NCBI RefSeq assembly: GCF_018446385.1
Contig: NC_056005.1
Span: forward strand, 66,748,239 to 66,812,238
DNA from: Zingiber officinale
Taxonomy: Eukaryota > Streptophyta > Magnoliopsida > Zingiberales > Zingiberaceae
Length of the DNA: 64,000 nucleotides
Direction of reading: 5' to 3'
Shown here one piece after another: positions 1 through 11,598 of this stretch. A program made the translations under genes and the position numbers. Positions within the stretch are counted from its first letter, which is position 1. Each line of letters begins with the position of its first letter. The notes under the pieces are model-generated. The model was given only the letters and a program-made list of their open reading frames with translations, had not been told where the DNA came from and did no database searches.

Positions 1-500
1 CTCTACATTCAACATAGGTAGAATCATCATGATACTACCAACAATGCACCTGGCACACGTGCACACACAACATAGGTATGATCGACATAATCATCCAATT
101 AGTACACACCAAACACACTCATAGCACAGGTATAAATCAGTGTAATACCTCCAACAATACCTACCGAACCCGTGTGCATATATCGACATAGGTATAATCA
201 ACAATACACCTCAACAACACTCACATGACATATGTACACCTATGCCAAGAGTATAATCAACGTAATACTTCCAACAAATCATAATCGGCATAAGTATACT
301 CTTAAAACAATCATATAATAAACAAGATACCTCAAATATTACACCCAACACATCCGCACATATCATAACTCAGATTAGATCGATAAGATACATCCAATAA
401 AACACTCAAACATATGTGCACATTCCACAACATAGTTTTTAATTGACAAATACCTCCAATAAACAATCAGACATGTATGTCTAACCACTCGGGTATAATC
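1..500. repeat. Degenerate tandem repeat, roughly 60-90 bp units
   Basis: A motif of the form catagGTATAATCA..TAATAcctCCAACAA recurs with heavy decay, for example near 15, 75, 130, 190, 245 and 290. Unit length is irregular. No ORF is credible here. It lies in the leader of the minus-strand gypsy element and probably arose by slippage there. Confidence 0.5.
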
Positions 501-1655
501 TACTAGAAACCCACAATAATCATATGTATAAAGGTGTACGACCCAAAAGATAAAGTCAAAATTCAAGAACATCAAGACACTCTCATTTTTTATCCTCAAA
601 AATATCAACCCACATAATATCAGATGAATAAGTCTCTACTCCCCATGAGAGCAAATTAATATTTCAAACATCAAATCATTATTTATCCACATAGTCCAAT
701 ATCAGAGGAAGCAAATATCAATTTTATCATCCTGTTAACTAACCATAACTAACCAGATTTATTAAAATTCATAGGCACACTCAACCGTAAATTCTCTAGC
801 ACCTGATCTATATCTGATCACCAACTATAATCATCAAATCTGTGAATATCATACATGACACTTACTATATCACCATCAATGACAACCCAAATAATAGATC
901 ATCAAAATAGTTATCCACTAATAAATCATCAAAACAATATCTAGTAATAGATCATCCGACAACCACATAACATTTACTCTCATAAATCATTAGAAATCAA
1001 CATATCACAATATCTGAATCTCACAATATCCCTCAACCTCAAACCTTTCTCAACAATGATCAAACATGATAACTCCCCAATGACCAATTTTCATCGTATC
1101 AGGTACTCTAATATCCAAAAGATATGAGTATAAAAACTCTACTGGCTAAGTCCACACGAATATGTAGGTATCATCCATTACCCAGCTAACAATAGCAGAG
1201 GCTGGTATGTGCCTTCAACTCCTACTAGTAGTAACATAAACTAAAACTACTAGTGGTAAGATATATAAAATCACCAGAGACTATAATCCTTGATCTTTAT
1301 TAGGGTCGACCAAGATCAGTGGCTAACCCATCATATGTAATATGAGCTACAACAACCAGACAGGTACTAAAGATAAAGTGCTAATACATGTCATAACTAT
1401 CAAATTAAACATCATACCTATATGTCGTCTGGAGATGTTCCGTCGCTGTCCAGTCCCTAACTTCTGACCTCAAAATTTCGAACGAGAATATCGCCGGAAA
1501 TCCAAATAAATCCGAAACGAAAATCCGAAACATAACCATATCGAAAATCCGAAAATGCCCAGTTTGACTCGCAAACCTGGCTAACCCAAATATCCAGAAT
1601 ACCAACAACAGGTATCCGATAAATCTCCAGAACACCAAAAGCAGGTATCATAACC

Positions 1656-1898
1656 CTGCTCTGATACCAATAAATTGGTATCAGTTAAATCTCAAAATCC
1701 AACACACGGAAACCAACCAAGTATCACCAAACTTTAGCGCTCTGATACCAAATAAATTGGTATCAGGTTATCCCAAATATCCAAAATACAAAGACAACGA
1801 TCGTAAAACTGCCCTCTGATACCAAATAAATTGGTATCAGAATAAATCTCGAAAATCCAAAACACATAGCAAGTATCGTATACCTGCTCTGATACCAC
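1656..1898 (-). repeat. Array of four PBS-like motifs (tRNA-iMet type) next to the LTR
   Basis: Read on the minus strand, the PBS core TGGTATCAGAG occurs at about 1888-1898, 1815-1825, 1741-1751 and 1660-1669, spaced 73-81 bp. The first lies directly inside the LTR end at 1904, where a normal PBS belongs. Three units also carry an inverted repeat, CTGATACCA then a short AT spacer then TGGTATCAG, at 1661-1684, 1742-1766 and 1816-1840. The sister element at 43103 has one PBS only, and its following bases match those after the innermost motif here. This is a local expansion of the PBS region. Confidence 0.8.
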
Positions 1899-1903
1899 TA
1901 AAT

Positions 1904-4650
1904 TGTCACGCCCCAGAAGAGTCCCTGTCCGAGAAAATTTCGGAAACATCTCCCCTGTACTGTGGACAATCTGAAACTTTTCTACATTCTCACATACCTC
2001 AGCCACAGGCGGCTGAAATAATAAAAACAATAAAAATACAACCACACATTCCACGCAGTTTATATAACAAGTAAACAAAAAGATAATACTCTGACTCGAA
2101 ATCAACCCTACTCCACTACACTCGAAAAACTCAAATCCGATGAACTCACCTCTTCTGCCGTCCAGGCAGGCATGTAGTAGAATAAATCCAAATCCAAATC
2201 CATCGACAAAATAAAATCCATACAATGTCCATAAGTAAAATAATCCAAAACATAACAAATTGAAAACAGTCTAGAACAGAAAAGAAACCAAAAGGAAACC
2301 AATCATATCCTCGAGGTCTGCAGAGACCAGCAACTGGAACTCTCTCCTGACAGTATCAACCTGAAAATATCAATAATGGAGGCGGGGTGAGTCCAACACT
2401 CAGCAGGTACAATTGATATACAAAGTAAAGAAATAACACCTAGCACTAATCATGCGTACAAATAAAGATAAACGCAAACCGAAGTAGACAGGAGAGAATC
2501 TGTACTAACCAGGACCCGGTATAAGGACAAACAGTCCGAAAGGTATAGAAGACCTGTATGCATGTCAAACATAGGTATCCAAACAATATGCAGCATATAA
2601 ATGCAGCAAACACAATCACAAACAATAAATGCATCATGCATATGATGCCAATGTCATGGTCACCCCTGATGCCAGTCAGCCAACTCATAACAAAAGTGGG
2701 ACCGAGTGGGTAGAGCCGTGACAACCGTGCACTCTGCATCACTACCCCTGATGAGTGACCGAGTGGACGAGATGCTGTCGGAGTACACACGTACTCCTAC
2801 CCCAAATCATAAATGGGGGAGCACAATGCTCTCATCTCCCGGTACGCTATGACGGGGAGGGATCTCTAACGTGCTACACGCTGTGTCACACTACCCATGA
2901 GCGGACCAACGGAGCACCGGAAGAGCCAAACTGACGTGCTACCACGCTGTGTCACGCTACCCATGAGTGTCACAACAGAGCACCGAACAGTGATGAAAAC
3001 TGGCAAAGTGCTCAATAATAATGGAGAAATCTATCGCACAGCATGCGATCATGCAAATGGTGCATGTCACTAAGCATGGTAATATACTAAACCAACCTCT
3101 GGACATATAACAATGGGCACCATAGTGAATAAATCATATCAAGGTATACTGATCAAATAAGGTATCAAACCTAGGTCCTGACATGGTAAAACATGGTTAT
3201 ATCACTACCCATGAGCATGTGAAATCAGATAGGTATCAATACGAGATGCAAACAAACAATCAATCAAGCAGGCAACATGTATCGGGCAGTGATTAACCGA
3301 ACAAATAAGAAAACACAATTAATGCAAATTGTTAATTTCATTACTAAGCATATCAAAGACAATAAGTCAAAAGTACCCACCTCCGATTAGAAAAGTCCAT
3401 TCTGGTCCGAACACGACGTCGAGATACTCGTCTCGCGTCAAGGTCCTGTAATACCAATACACAGATATTTTATTTAGCTAAAAATTCAAATGAATTGCTA
3501 AATAAAATTCCCACCACAACTTAGGACAAAACCCTAAGTCATAATCATTACCCTACCTAATTAAACACATAAAATTTAGTTACTCAACCTATATCAAATA
3601 ACTAAATCAAACTCTTAACTCAATTAAGAAAACCCTAATTATTAATCAACCTTAACTGGCCATCGATTAACTTGTCCACATCAAAACCTAAATCCACCAA
3701 CCGAATACCCCAGTGCATAGAACCTCACCTCTTATAATTCTTCCCTTCTGTTTGATTCTCAACCACAGATGGTTGCTGCCAGAAGAAGACTAGACTCCAC
3801 AACCAAATTACTTCAACCACCTAATGTCTCTGGTGAGTAAGAGGAAAAATATGAATTGATCACATAATATCTAAATCATCAAATGAAACATGATGCCTTA
3901 CCAACTTGATACACTTCTTCCTCTCTGCCGGCTTCTGGTGGCGAAGAAAAGGAACCAGCTGTGGAGAGGTCTAGGGCACAAGGCTAAGGTAGAGAAGAGG
4001 TGGCGCCGTGAGATGAGTGTCGCGGCTGAGCACAGAAGAAAAAGTCGGCTCTGTGAGTTGTGGCCGGTGGTCGGCTGGCGTCACTGTGCTGGCCTCGTGC
4101 GGGAAGAGGACTCAACAGTGGCACGCCAAAGGAGAACTAGGGTTAGCTGTCAACATCGTTGCCCGACGATCGGGTGGCTGGTGGCGGCGTCAGCTGTGGC
4201 CGACGCGAGGAAGGAGGAAAAGAAGTTGCGCTCCTTATCTCAGCGGCAGAAAGGGCATCGGCTGTCGGCGCTGCTCCGTGCGTCGCCGGCGGCTAGGGCA
4301 CAGGGGAAGGAGGTCGACGTCGGCAGAGGAGAAGAAGAGATAGGAGAAGAGAGGCGTCGGCGCCGGTTAGGGCAAGGGAAGAAGGTTTCGGGCACGCGTG
4401 GGTTCGGCGTTGGGTGCACGGGGAAAGAAGCGGAGGAAATAAAGAAAACGGGAAATAAAAATAAGGAAAAAGAAAAAGAATTAAATATATAAACTTTTTC
4501 TCGCTTAAATGGATAGCCTAAACATGCTTTTCCGGATCCCATTTTTATCCCCGTCAACTCGTACATACGAGCTCCGAAAATTTCCCGATAAATTTCCAAA
4601 AATTTCGGAAAATTTCCTTATTAATATTCGCCTATTTCCGGTATTTTACA
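1904..4650 (-). mobile_element. LTR of a Del/Tekay-like Ty3/gypsy element
   Basis: On the minus strand the LTR starts TGTAAAATACC (4650) and ends GGGGCGTGACA (1904), with TG..CA termini. Its length is 2747 bp. The reverse complement aligns with the plus-strand LTR at 40158-43095, including a C/T-rich leader-like block (about 4200-4440 here, 40380-40850 there) and the diagnostic region at about 2640-3000. It sits in an intron of the CBSX3-like fragment. Flank 4651-4655 (AGCAG) would be one target-site duplication; the other end is outside the window. Nothing in it is a credible host gene. Confidence 0.85.
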
Positions 4651-4728
4651 AGCAGTTTAATACATGTTGAGAGATTAACTAGTTGAATTGATTTAGACAA
4701 TCTATCGACAAAATCTTGCTAAAGAGAC

Positions 4729-5934
4729 CTGTCATCAGTTGCATTGCCTGCAGAACCTTGGTATCTGGAGTCACTGTGATCAGTTTATTCTAGATATAGG
4801 AAAAGAATCAGCATCAGATTGGAAGCAAAATAACAAAATCTTGAAATAATACTTCTACTCAATTCAAAATTTTCAGACATTGTCTGTACAACTTGAGATT
4901 GAAATTTACCTCTTCAGTCATGATGTCACCAACTTTAGTTGACTTGGAAGATCTTCCCTGTACAATCATTTTCTGGAGATAATCTGAAGAAGAAGGAATC
5001 GTTAATAACAAAAGTAATTTGCGCGGCAAGTATAATTGCATAAAAGAACCATTATCAAAACTGGTTCTTAGTTTTCAAAAAAGATATTGAACAGAGGTGA
5101 AGGCCAAATTTATCTGCTAATCAACTGCTCTTGTAGGATGTTAAAATAGTCTTAAACTTATTTCCCTAATGTCTTGAAGAGGTGAAGAACAAATCCGCTG
5201 CTTAGAGAGAACTGGCACACACATTGGACCATCACACAATTGATTTGCATCAAGTAAATGATTGTGTTTGAGACAATGTGATTATCAAAATGTCATGAAA
5301 ATAACTTTCAGGATAATTAGATAATTTTTAACTTAATTGAAATTTAAAACTTCACATTGGTGTACACTCAGTTGTAAAAAGATTGCCATAAAAATTGAAG
5401 CTGCCGAAGAACATATGAAAATCATCTACCCAGTTGAATCTACTGGAGCAGCCATAGAATTGAGAAATTTACCAACTAATTGGAAAATATCTTATGATTT
5501 CACATAAATGTTTAGCTTTATCCATGCACCCATGAGCACATTTAATACCATTTCACAGCCAACAAAAACAAACATGGACAACCAATTACCTCTCTTAGTA
5601 ATAATTCCAGCAATTGCCTTCTCTTCTTCGGGTCTCACCACCACTAAAACTCCAACATTGTGTTGTCTCATCTAGAAAAAGTAGAGCATAAGCCGTCAGT
5701 TAAAACTATTTAAAGCTGGATGGTAATCCCAAACAAGATTGACACAATGGCCATTTACAGATTTGATAGCATCATAAACAGTGTCATCAGTTGTGCACCA
5801 CAGCCAGGAACCATCAACATTCTTCCCCTTAGCTGTAAGAACATCTCGAATAGTCGTGCTTTCAAAACCATGCTCTTCCAACTGTGTAGGTGAAACTGAC
5901 TCAAAACGTGAAAACATAGTAGGTAACAAAAGTA
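4729..5934 (-). pseudogene. CBSX3-like CBS-domain protein fragment (four exons)
   Basis: Four exons read on the minus strand with GT-AG junctions and consistent phase: about 5934-5759 (FSRFESVSPTQLEEHGFEST.. to ..DDTVYDAIKS), 5671-5590 (MRQHNVGVLVVVRPEEEKAI..), 4983-4910 (DYLQKMIVQGRSSKSTKVGD..) and 4789-4729 (NKLITVTPDTKVLQAMQLMT). Exon lengths of 82, 74 and 61 bp keep the frame. The order matches plant CBSX3, a mitochondrial CBS-domain protein thought to modulate thioredoxin o. The N-terminal targeting exon and the C-terminal exons (second CBS end) are missing. The gypsy LTR at 4650 lies in the last intron, so further exons may survive off-window. The exact 5' edge of the first exon is uncertain. 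A captured fragment, not a working gene. Confidence 0.85.
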
Positions 5935-6018
5935 AGCTACTTAAATTAACGTTGAACTCATAGGGATCCAATCAATACAGCTTGAAATCCAGGAATTAGA
6001 AGAGAGAACCAAAATGAC

Positions 6019-6551
6019 TTAGTATGGCTTATATCTGCGTCCACGTCCACTGTCATTGTTCTGACCTCCACTTGAGTTGCCACCATATTTTCCCCCATGT
6101 TGCGGTCTTGAGACAAGTGCTTCAGGCTATTGCCTAAGATAAATGGAGAATGTATTGATGATTTAACAATCTTAGTTACAAAACAAGACAAAAAAACATA
6201 TGGAAGACAAAAAACAAAGAGCTTTTGTTACTCCACGAGAATGTTTATCTGTTGAAACAATTGTTAGCTCACTTACAACACATATCCAAGTCGTCCATCG
6301 GGTAAGACCATGGGCACCATTGTCATGCCAGTAGGGATCTGCCCCCTTCCATAAGCCATAGACTGCAAAGTAGGCAAAATGAGATATGCAAAACCCTCTG
6401 AATAGAAATATGAGAAACAAAAGGTAAGGCAAATAATGCAGTAAAACAATGAGCCTTTCGCATTTTCCTTAAAGAAGCATGTTGTACTTTATACCTACTG
6501 AAACCTTGAAGCTAGAGCACCATAAGCACCTCCCAACACACCGTACCCCAT
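6019..6551 (-). pseudogene. hnRNP-Q/LIF2-like RNA-binding protein, C-terminal exons
   Basis: An exon at 6362-6277 encodes SMAYGRGQIPTGMTMVPMV followed by LPDGRLGYV, flanked by TTTGCAG and GTAAGT. The last exon, 6133-6019, encodes a Gly/Arg/Asn-rich tail ending GRGRRYKPY and a TAA stop. These resemble the C-terminus of plant hnRNP-Q/LIF2-type RRM proteins; the RRM exons themselves are absent. A further exon-like stretch at 6551-6505 (MGYGVLGGAYGALAS) may belong to the same gene. Reading across the junction gives LQ then TAG (6129-6127), most simply a CAG to TAG change, so the copy is broken. Assignment rests on motif memory, not a search. Confidence 0.65.
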
Positions 6552-6628
6552 TTGAGATAAAACTCCCTAGTACTTGAAATTCAAAAACCAAGTTGACTAC
6601 CAGCAGCTAAGATTGTGGAATTACTAAC

Positions 6629-6852
6629 CGGGATCGCATTGTTGATAGAAGTCCTCGAAATCTACACAGGCGAATAACCAGGAAACAACAGAAGGTCAAT
6701 GACGATAACATCGTTGAGAAAGGAAAAGAAGAAAGAAGCAGAGTGGAGTTACCAGTGGTGAGTGCCCTGATGATGGTGGCTCGCCGGCCCTTGATGTCGC
6801 AGAACACCTCCTCCACCAGGCGGGAGTTTTGAGCTGCCGATCCACGGTCCAT
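6629..6852 (-). pseudogene. Alfin-like PHD factor, first two exons
   Basis: Exon 1 (6852-6753) starts with ATG and encodes 33 residues, including RLVEEVFCDIKGRRA and RALTT, the start of the N-terminal Alfin domain of Alfin-like proteins (histone H3K4me3 readers in the nucleus). Exon 2 (6661-6629) encodes DFEDFYQQCDP and ends in the usual phase with a GTTAGT donor. The intron has GTAACT and GTGTAG ends. The rest of the Alfin domain and the PHD finger are missing: what follows on this strand belongs to the hnRNP-like fragment. Upstream, 6853-7000 looks like a 5' UTR. Captured 5' fragment inside the CACTA element. Confidence 0.85.
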
Positions 6853-7047
6853 CTCGGCGATCGAGGGGGCTCCTAATTGGTCATAGAGCTGAGAACGTAG
6901 CCAAGAGAGAGAAGGGCGTCAAGCTTCGTGAGCGAGGGGCAACTCGATCAAAAAGGGAAAACCAGATCTTTCTTTCAGATATGAGTTTTAACGCCATCCA
7001 TACCTAAAACCTCAGATCTACAAGAGGGAAAGAAGAAGGAGACTCAC

Positions 7048-7178
7048 GAAGCTGGTCCTTGATGACGCCGGCAATGGAGTAGGGGAGGGGGTTGATCGGG
7101 GGAAGCAGATGGCGGCGAAAGGAGTCACAGATTGTTGATGAAGTCCCCGAAGGGATCAAGGTTTGGTTTCAGCGCCAT
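7048..7178 (-). pseudogene. Unassigned exon-like fragment in the CACTA element
   Basis: On the minus strand an ATG at 7178 opens MALKPNLDPFGDFINNL then TGA. A different frame after that reads RHLLPPINPLPYSIAGVIKD and runs into a good donor, GTGAGT, at 7047. The GC-rich composition, donor and position upstream of the Alfin-like exon suggest a first exon from yet another gene, frameshifted. I do not recognise the protein. It could also be 5' UTR of the Alfin-like gene. Confidence 0.4.
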
Positions 7179-7289
7179 GTCGCGCAGCCGTATGAGGAGA
7201 AAGATCGTATGAGGGGAGAGGTTTAGGGTTCGGGTAGGTTAAGGGGGGAAAATAGAGCGCCAAAAAATTTTCGGAGAGAGGGAAGCAAA

Positions 7290-7610
7290 TCACTGCTACT
7301 ACAAAAACAACGAAGGAGAAAAACGGCGAAAGAATAAATTCAAAGACAACAGTTTATTAAAACTGTTGTCTTTGACCCCTAAAAAAGCGCTTAAAGACAA
7401 CAGTTTTAGAAAACTGTTGTAAAAAGTGTTGTTGATTTTACAAAAAATTGCTCAAGAACAATGGTTTTTACAAAACTATTGTCTTTTATTTTTTCAGGCG
7501 CTCAAAGACAATGGTTTTGTCAAAAACCGTTGTCTTTAACCAAATTAACAACAGTTCCTTCTAAAACCATTGTCTTTATGATGTTGTCTTTTAACAATTT
7601 TGTTGTAGTG
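7290..7610 (-). repeat. CACTA terminal inverted repeat and sub-terminal hairpins
   Basis: The terminus at 7610 reads CACTACAACAAA on the minus strand, identical in its first 12 bases to the CACTA end at 13815. Inside it, motifs AAAGACAA(C/T)(A/G)GTTTT and their reverse complements alternate, forming four or five stem-loops (for example 7343-7379, 7396-7420, 7444-7484, 7502-7539). Such sub-terminal repeats are the usual binding sites for the TNPA-type protein of En/Spm elements. Confidence 0.85.
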
Positions 7611-10603
7611 AATGCTACTAAGGTGGCGACTGTTGCAGTGGGAGACGTTTACTTATCTTTTGATAGGAATAGAAATTTAATTTTAAGAAATTATCTTTAT
7701 GTACCCAGTTTTAGAAAGAATTTAATTTCAGTTTCTAAACTGTATTTGGATGGATATTCAGTTTCCTTTAGTAACAATGTGGTTATAAAGAGAAATAAAG
7801 TGATTATCTGTTCTGGTGCATTGGTTGGCAATTTATATACTTTAAATCTAATTTCTCCCACAAAGCAAAATATGGAAATTAATAACACATCTTCTAACTC
7901 TAATAAGAGAAAAGAACCTTCGGAAATGAACCAAACGTATCTTTGGCATCTAAGGCTTGGTCATATTAACTTAAGTAGAATTCAAAGACTTGTAGCCGAT
8001 GGACTCTTGGGTTCATTAGAGTTGGAAAACTTTCCAACATGTAAATCCTGCTTGGAAGGTAAAATGACCAAGAGACCTTTTAACGCCAAGGGGTATAGAG
8101 CCAAAGATGCGTTAGAACTGGTTCATTCTGATTTGAGTGGTCCTATGTCTATCCAGGCAAGAGGTGGTTATGAATACTTCGTCTCTTTTATAGACGATTA
8201 TTCAAGATACAGATACATTTACCTGATGCGCCGAAGTCTGAATGCTTTAACAAGTTTAACGAATATAGGGCTGATGTGGAGAAACGTCTTGGTAAAAGTA
8301 TCAAGACACTACGGTCTGACCGTGGTGGCGAATACCTCTTTGGAGAGTTTAGGAATTACTTATCAGAAGTTGGGATTCAATCCCAATTGTTTGCACCTGG
8401 TACACCCCAGCAGAATGGTGTGGCAGAATGAAGGAATAGGACTCTTATGGAAATAGTTAGATCGATGATGAGTTATTCAGAATTATCAAATTCGTTTTGG
8501 GGATATGCTTTAGAAACAGCAATGTACATTCTGAATATGGTACCTTCTAAAACAATTCCTTCTTCTCCCATTGAATTATGGAATGGGCGTAAGCCTAGTC
8601 TGAATCATATCCGGATATGGGGTAGTCCAATACATGTGCTGAAGGGAGATACTGACAAGTTAGAATCACGTACAGAAGTCTGTCTGTTTGTGGGATATCC
8701 TAAGGGAACGAAAGGTGGTTTGTTTTATAATCCTAAAAATCAGAAGATTATTGTTAGCACCAATGCTCGATTTTTAGAAGAAGATTATGTAATGAACTAT
8801 AAGCCCATGAGTGAAATAGTTCTAGAAGAAATACGAGAGGAAACGTCTACTTTAATACCAACAGTACAAGATGAAGTACCACTAGAAACTGCAACACGTG
8901 TCACACAGGATACACAACCAGAGACAATGCATCGTCGTAGTGGGAGGGTTGTAAGGCAACCTGAGAGATTCATGTTTTTAGGAGAGTCTTCGGCCTTGAT
9001 TCCGGGTAAACATGAACCTGATCCCCGAACATATGACGAAGCACTCCAAGATATAGATGTAGTATCTTGGCAAAAGGCAATAAATTTCGAAATAGAATCT
9101 ATGTATTTTAATAAGGTCTGGGAGCTTCTAGAACCACCTGATGGTATAAAAGCCGTTGGGTGTAAGTGAATCTACAAAAGGAAAAGAGGGATAGACGGGA
9201 AGGTAGAAACCTTCAAATTAAGGCTTGTTGCGAAAGGGTATACTCAGAAAGAGAGAATCAATTATGAGAAGACTTTTTCGCCAGTAGTCATGCTTAAGTT
9301 TATCTGGATACTCTTATCCATTGTTGCTCATATGGATTATAAGATTTGGCAAATGGATGTCAAGACAGCTTTCCTTAATGGAAGTCTTGAAGAAAACATC
9401 CATACGAAGCAACCAGAAGGGTTCATTGAAAAGGGCAAAGGGCATCCAGTGTGCAAGCTCAATCGGTCCATTTATGGACTGAAGAAAGCTTCAAGATCTT
9501 GGAACATCCGGTTTAACAAAGTAATCCAGTCTTATGGATTTATTCAGTGTCTGGATGAGTCTTGTGTATACAAGAAGTGTAATGGAAACGTGGTGGTATT
9601 TCTTGTACTATACGTAGATGATATTTTGTTAATTGGCAACAATGTCAAGGTATTATCAGACATAAGGGTATGGTTGTCCAAACAATTTGATATGAAGGAC
9701 TTAGGAGAATGTGCACACATTCTTGGGATCAAAGTAATAAGGGATCGCAAGAAAAGAATGTTGTGTCTATCTCAAACTTTATATATAGATACGATCCTTG
9801 CTCGTTTTAGCATGCAAAACTCAAAGAAAGGTTTTTTACCTTGTAGGCATGGAGTAACCTTATCTAAAGAGATGTCTCCAAAGACATCAAAGGAGATGGA
9901 GGATATGAAGATAGTTCCTTATGCTTTGGTTGTAGGAAGTTTTATGTATGCAATGCTGTGTACGAGACCTGATATCTGTTTTATCGTGGGCATGATTAGC
10001 AGATATTAGAGTAACCCTTGACAAGGATATTGGACTGCTGTAAAACATATATTAAAGTACCTGAGAAGGACTAGAGATTATATGCTAGTCTACGAAGCAG
10101 ACGATTTGCTCCCTGTGGGTTACACGGATTCGGGTTTCCAATCAGATAGGGACAATAGTAAGTCTACGTCAGGCTATGTGTTTACTCTAGAAGGTGGAGC
10201 CATTGCATGGAGGAGTGTTAAGCAGAAATGCGTCTCGAACTCAACCATGGAAGTTGAGTATGTGGCAGTTTCTGAGGCATCCAAAGAAGTTGTATGGCTC
10301 AGGAACTTTCTAATGGACTTAGATGTGATTCCTGGTTTGCCCAAGATCATCACAATTTATTGTGATAATAGCGGTGCAGTTGCAAACTCGAAGGAACCAC
10401 GAGCCCATAAGGCAAGTAAACATATAGAGCGTAAGTACCACCTGATACAAGACATCGTCAAACGAGGAGAAGTTGTCGTTGCCAAGATTGCATCAGTAGA
10501 TAACCTGGCAGATCCTTTCACTAAGACCCTTCCGGCGAAAGCTTTTGATCGGCATGTGGAGGGGATGAGAATCATATGTGTGGCAACATATATGGCAGCT
10601 TAG
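7611..10603 (+). pseudogene. copia pol: GAG-pre-integrase, integrase, RT, RNase H
   Basis: Order of domains: end of gag/protease, then the GAG-pre-integrase zinc region (HLRLGHIN..CKSCLEGK, about 7945-8065), integrase core (HSDLSGP, FIDDYSR, about 8120-8440), RT with VDVKTAFLNG-like QMDVKTAFLNG and the catalytic YVDDILL at about 9613, then RNase H (YTDSGFQSDRDNSKSTSGYV, STMEVEYVAVSEA; 10120-10300). A frameshift near 8240 breaks the integrase. In-frame stops follow at 8429 (AE*RNR), 9167 (CK*IYK, W to TGA) and 10007 (RY*SNPG). Apart from these the 8447-10603 frame is continuous. Integrase before RT proves copia order. Not functional. Confidence 0.93.
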
Positions 10604-11598
10604 TCTTTTAGTATAAGTGGGAGATTGTTAGAGTGTATACTAAAAGCCTAGCTTTTGTAAACATTTATTTTGAAATAAAAGAATCACATTTGGTCAATAT
10701 CTACATTTATTTGTTAAATGTAATTGTTCAATAAATTTATATAGTAGATAACATGGAGTGTGGTGTCACACTCAGAAAATCATGTTATTAGTTCTCTATA
10801 AATTATAAACAGTTGCTCACAACTAAGATGGAAAGGAACAAACCATCGGAATAGTCATAGTGTAATTAAGTATTAGTTTATCTTGATTAATAAATTACAC
10901 TGGTACACTCTAAGTGTATTGAGTAGGACCATTTTAGGTAAGTTCTTTTTGTACTGACTTAATAAAAGAACTAGACCTTAGTTATTATGGAAGTGTGTGC
11001 TCTTAATCCTAATATAATAACAAGCACATTTATTTAATATTTATTTCTTTGACTTATCAAAGGGTGAGGTTTAGCTCGATAAATCAATATGCCTGATAAG
11101 TTGGGAAATGATATTACTTATAGTGTGTGTTGTTGAGTATAGAAGGAATCTGTGTCCTAGTTATCTAGGTTGATAATGTCCCCAAGAGGAGCTCATAAGG
11201 ATTGCCATGTTAAACCCTCCAGGTGGACTTAGTCCGGCATGACAATGAAGTTGAGTGGTACTACTCTTGGAGCTAGATATTAATTAAGTGAGTTGTCAGT
11301 AACTTAACTTAATTAGTAGACATTCGTTATCTTAAACACAGGGAGACTAACACACTCATGATAAGAAGGATCCCATAATGTAATTTGGGATTGGTGCGGT
11401 AGTGCGATAATAACTCTCTAGTGGAATGAGTTATTATCGATGAACTTGAGTTGTGTGTTCGGGTCAAACACAGGATACTCAAGCTCATCGGAAGGCCAAA
11501 ACTAATTTCTCCTCTAGGTCCCTGTCGTAGTCTCATTATAGCCTCAAGTCCATCCAAATATAAGCCCATCTTGGTGTCCAAGAAGGAGGCCGATCCAC

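Larger units (their letters stand above)
1..1903 (-). mobile_element. Internal 5' leader of a Del/Tekay-like gypsy element
   Basis: This stretch follows directly from the LTR at 1904-4650 when read on the minus strand. The part at about 1405-1590 is the reverse complement of the leader of the second family member at about 43110-43290, including the segment just inside the primer-binding site. From about 1400 down to 1 I see no gag, no zinc knuckle and no pol motif in any frame, only AT-rich DNA. The element is therefore either a non-coding (LARD-like) derivative, or its coding part lies beyond the window edge behind an unusually long leader. Seen: the shared leader. Inferred: element type. 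Confidence 0.7.
4651..7610 (-). mobile_element. CACTA transposon segment carrying captured host gene fragments
   Basis: The right boundary is a CACTA terminus: on the minus strand the sequence begins CACTACAACAAAATTG at 7610, followed by sub-terminal inverted repeats. The interior (4729-7178) holds exons of at least three unrelated plant genes in the same orientation, with intact splice sites but with most of each gene missing. No transposase is visible in this part. The left part of the element is displaced by the gypsy insertion at 4650 and lies off-window. This matches the known Pack-CACTA (gene-capturing CACTA) architecture. It interrupts the copia element resuming at 7611, and AAT at 7611-7613 is the expected 3-bp target duplication. 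Confidence 0.75.

Noticed and set aside
3890-4492. A 200-residue plus-strand ORF, Arg-rich
   Set aside because: It lies antisense in the GC-rich leader-like part of the minus-strand gypsy LTR; the composition explains the open frame and the sister LTR does not preserve it.
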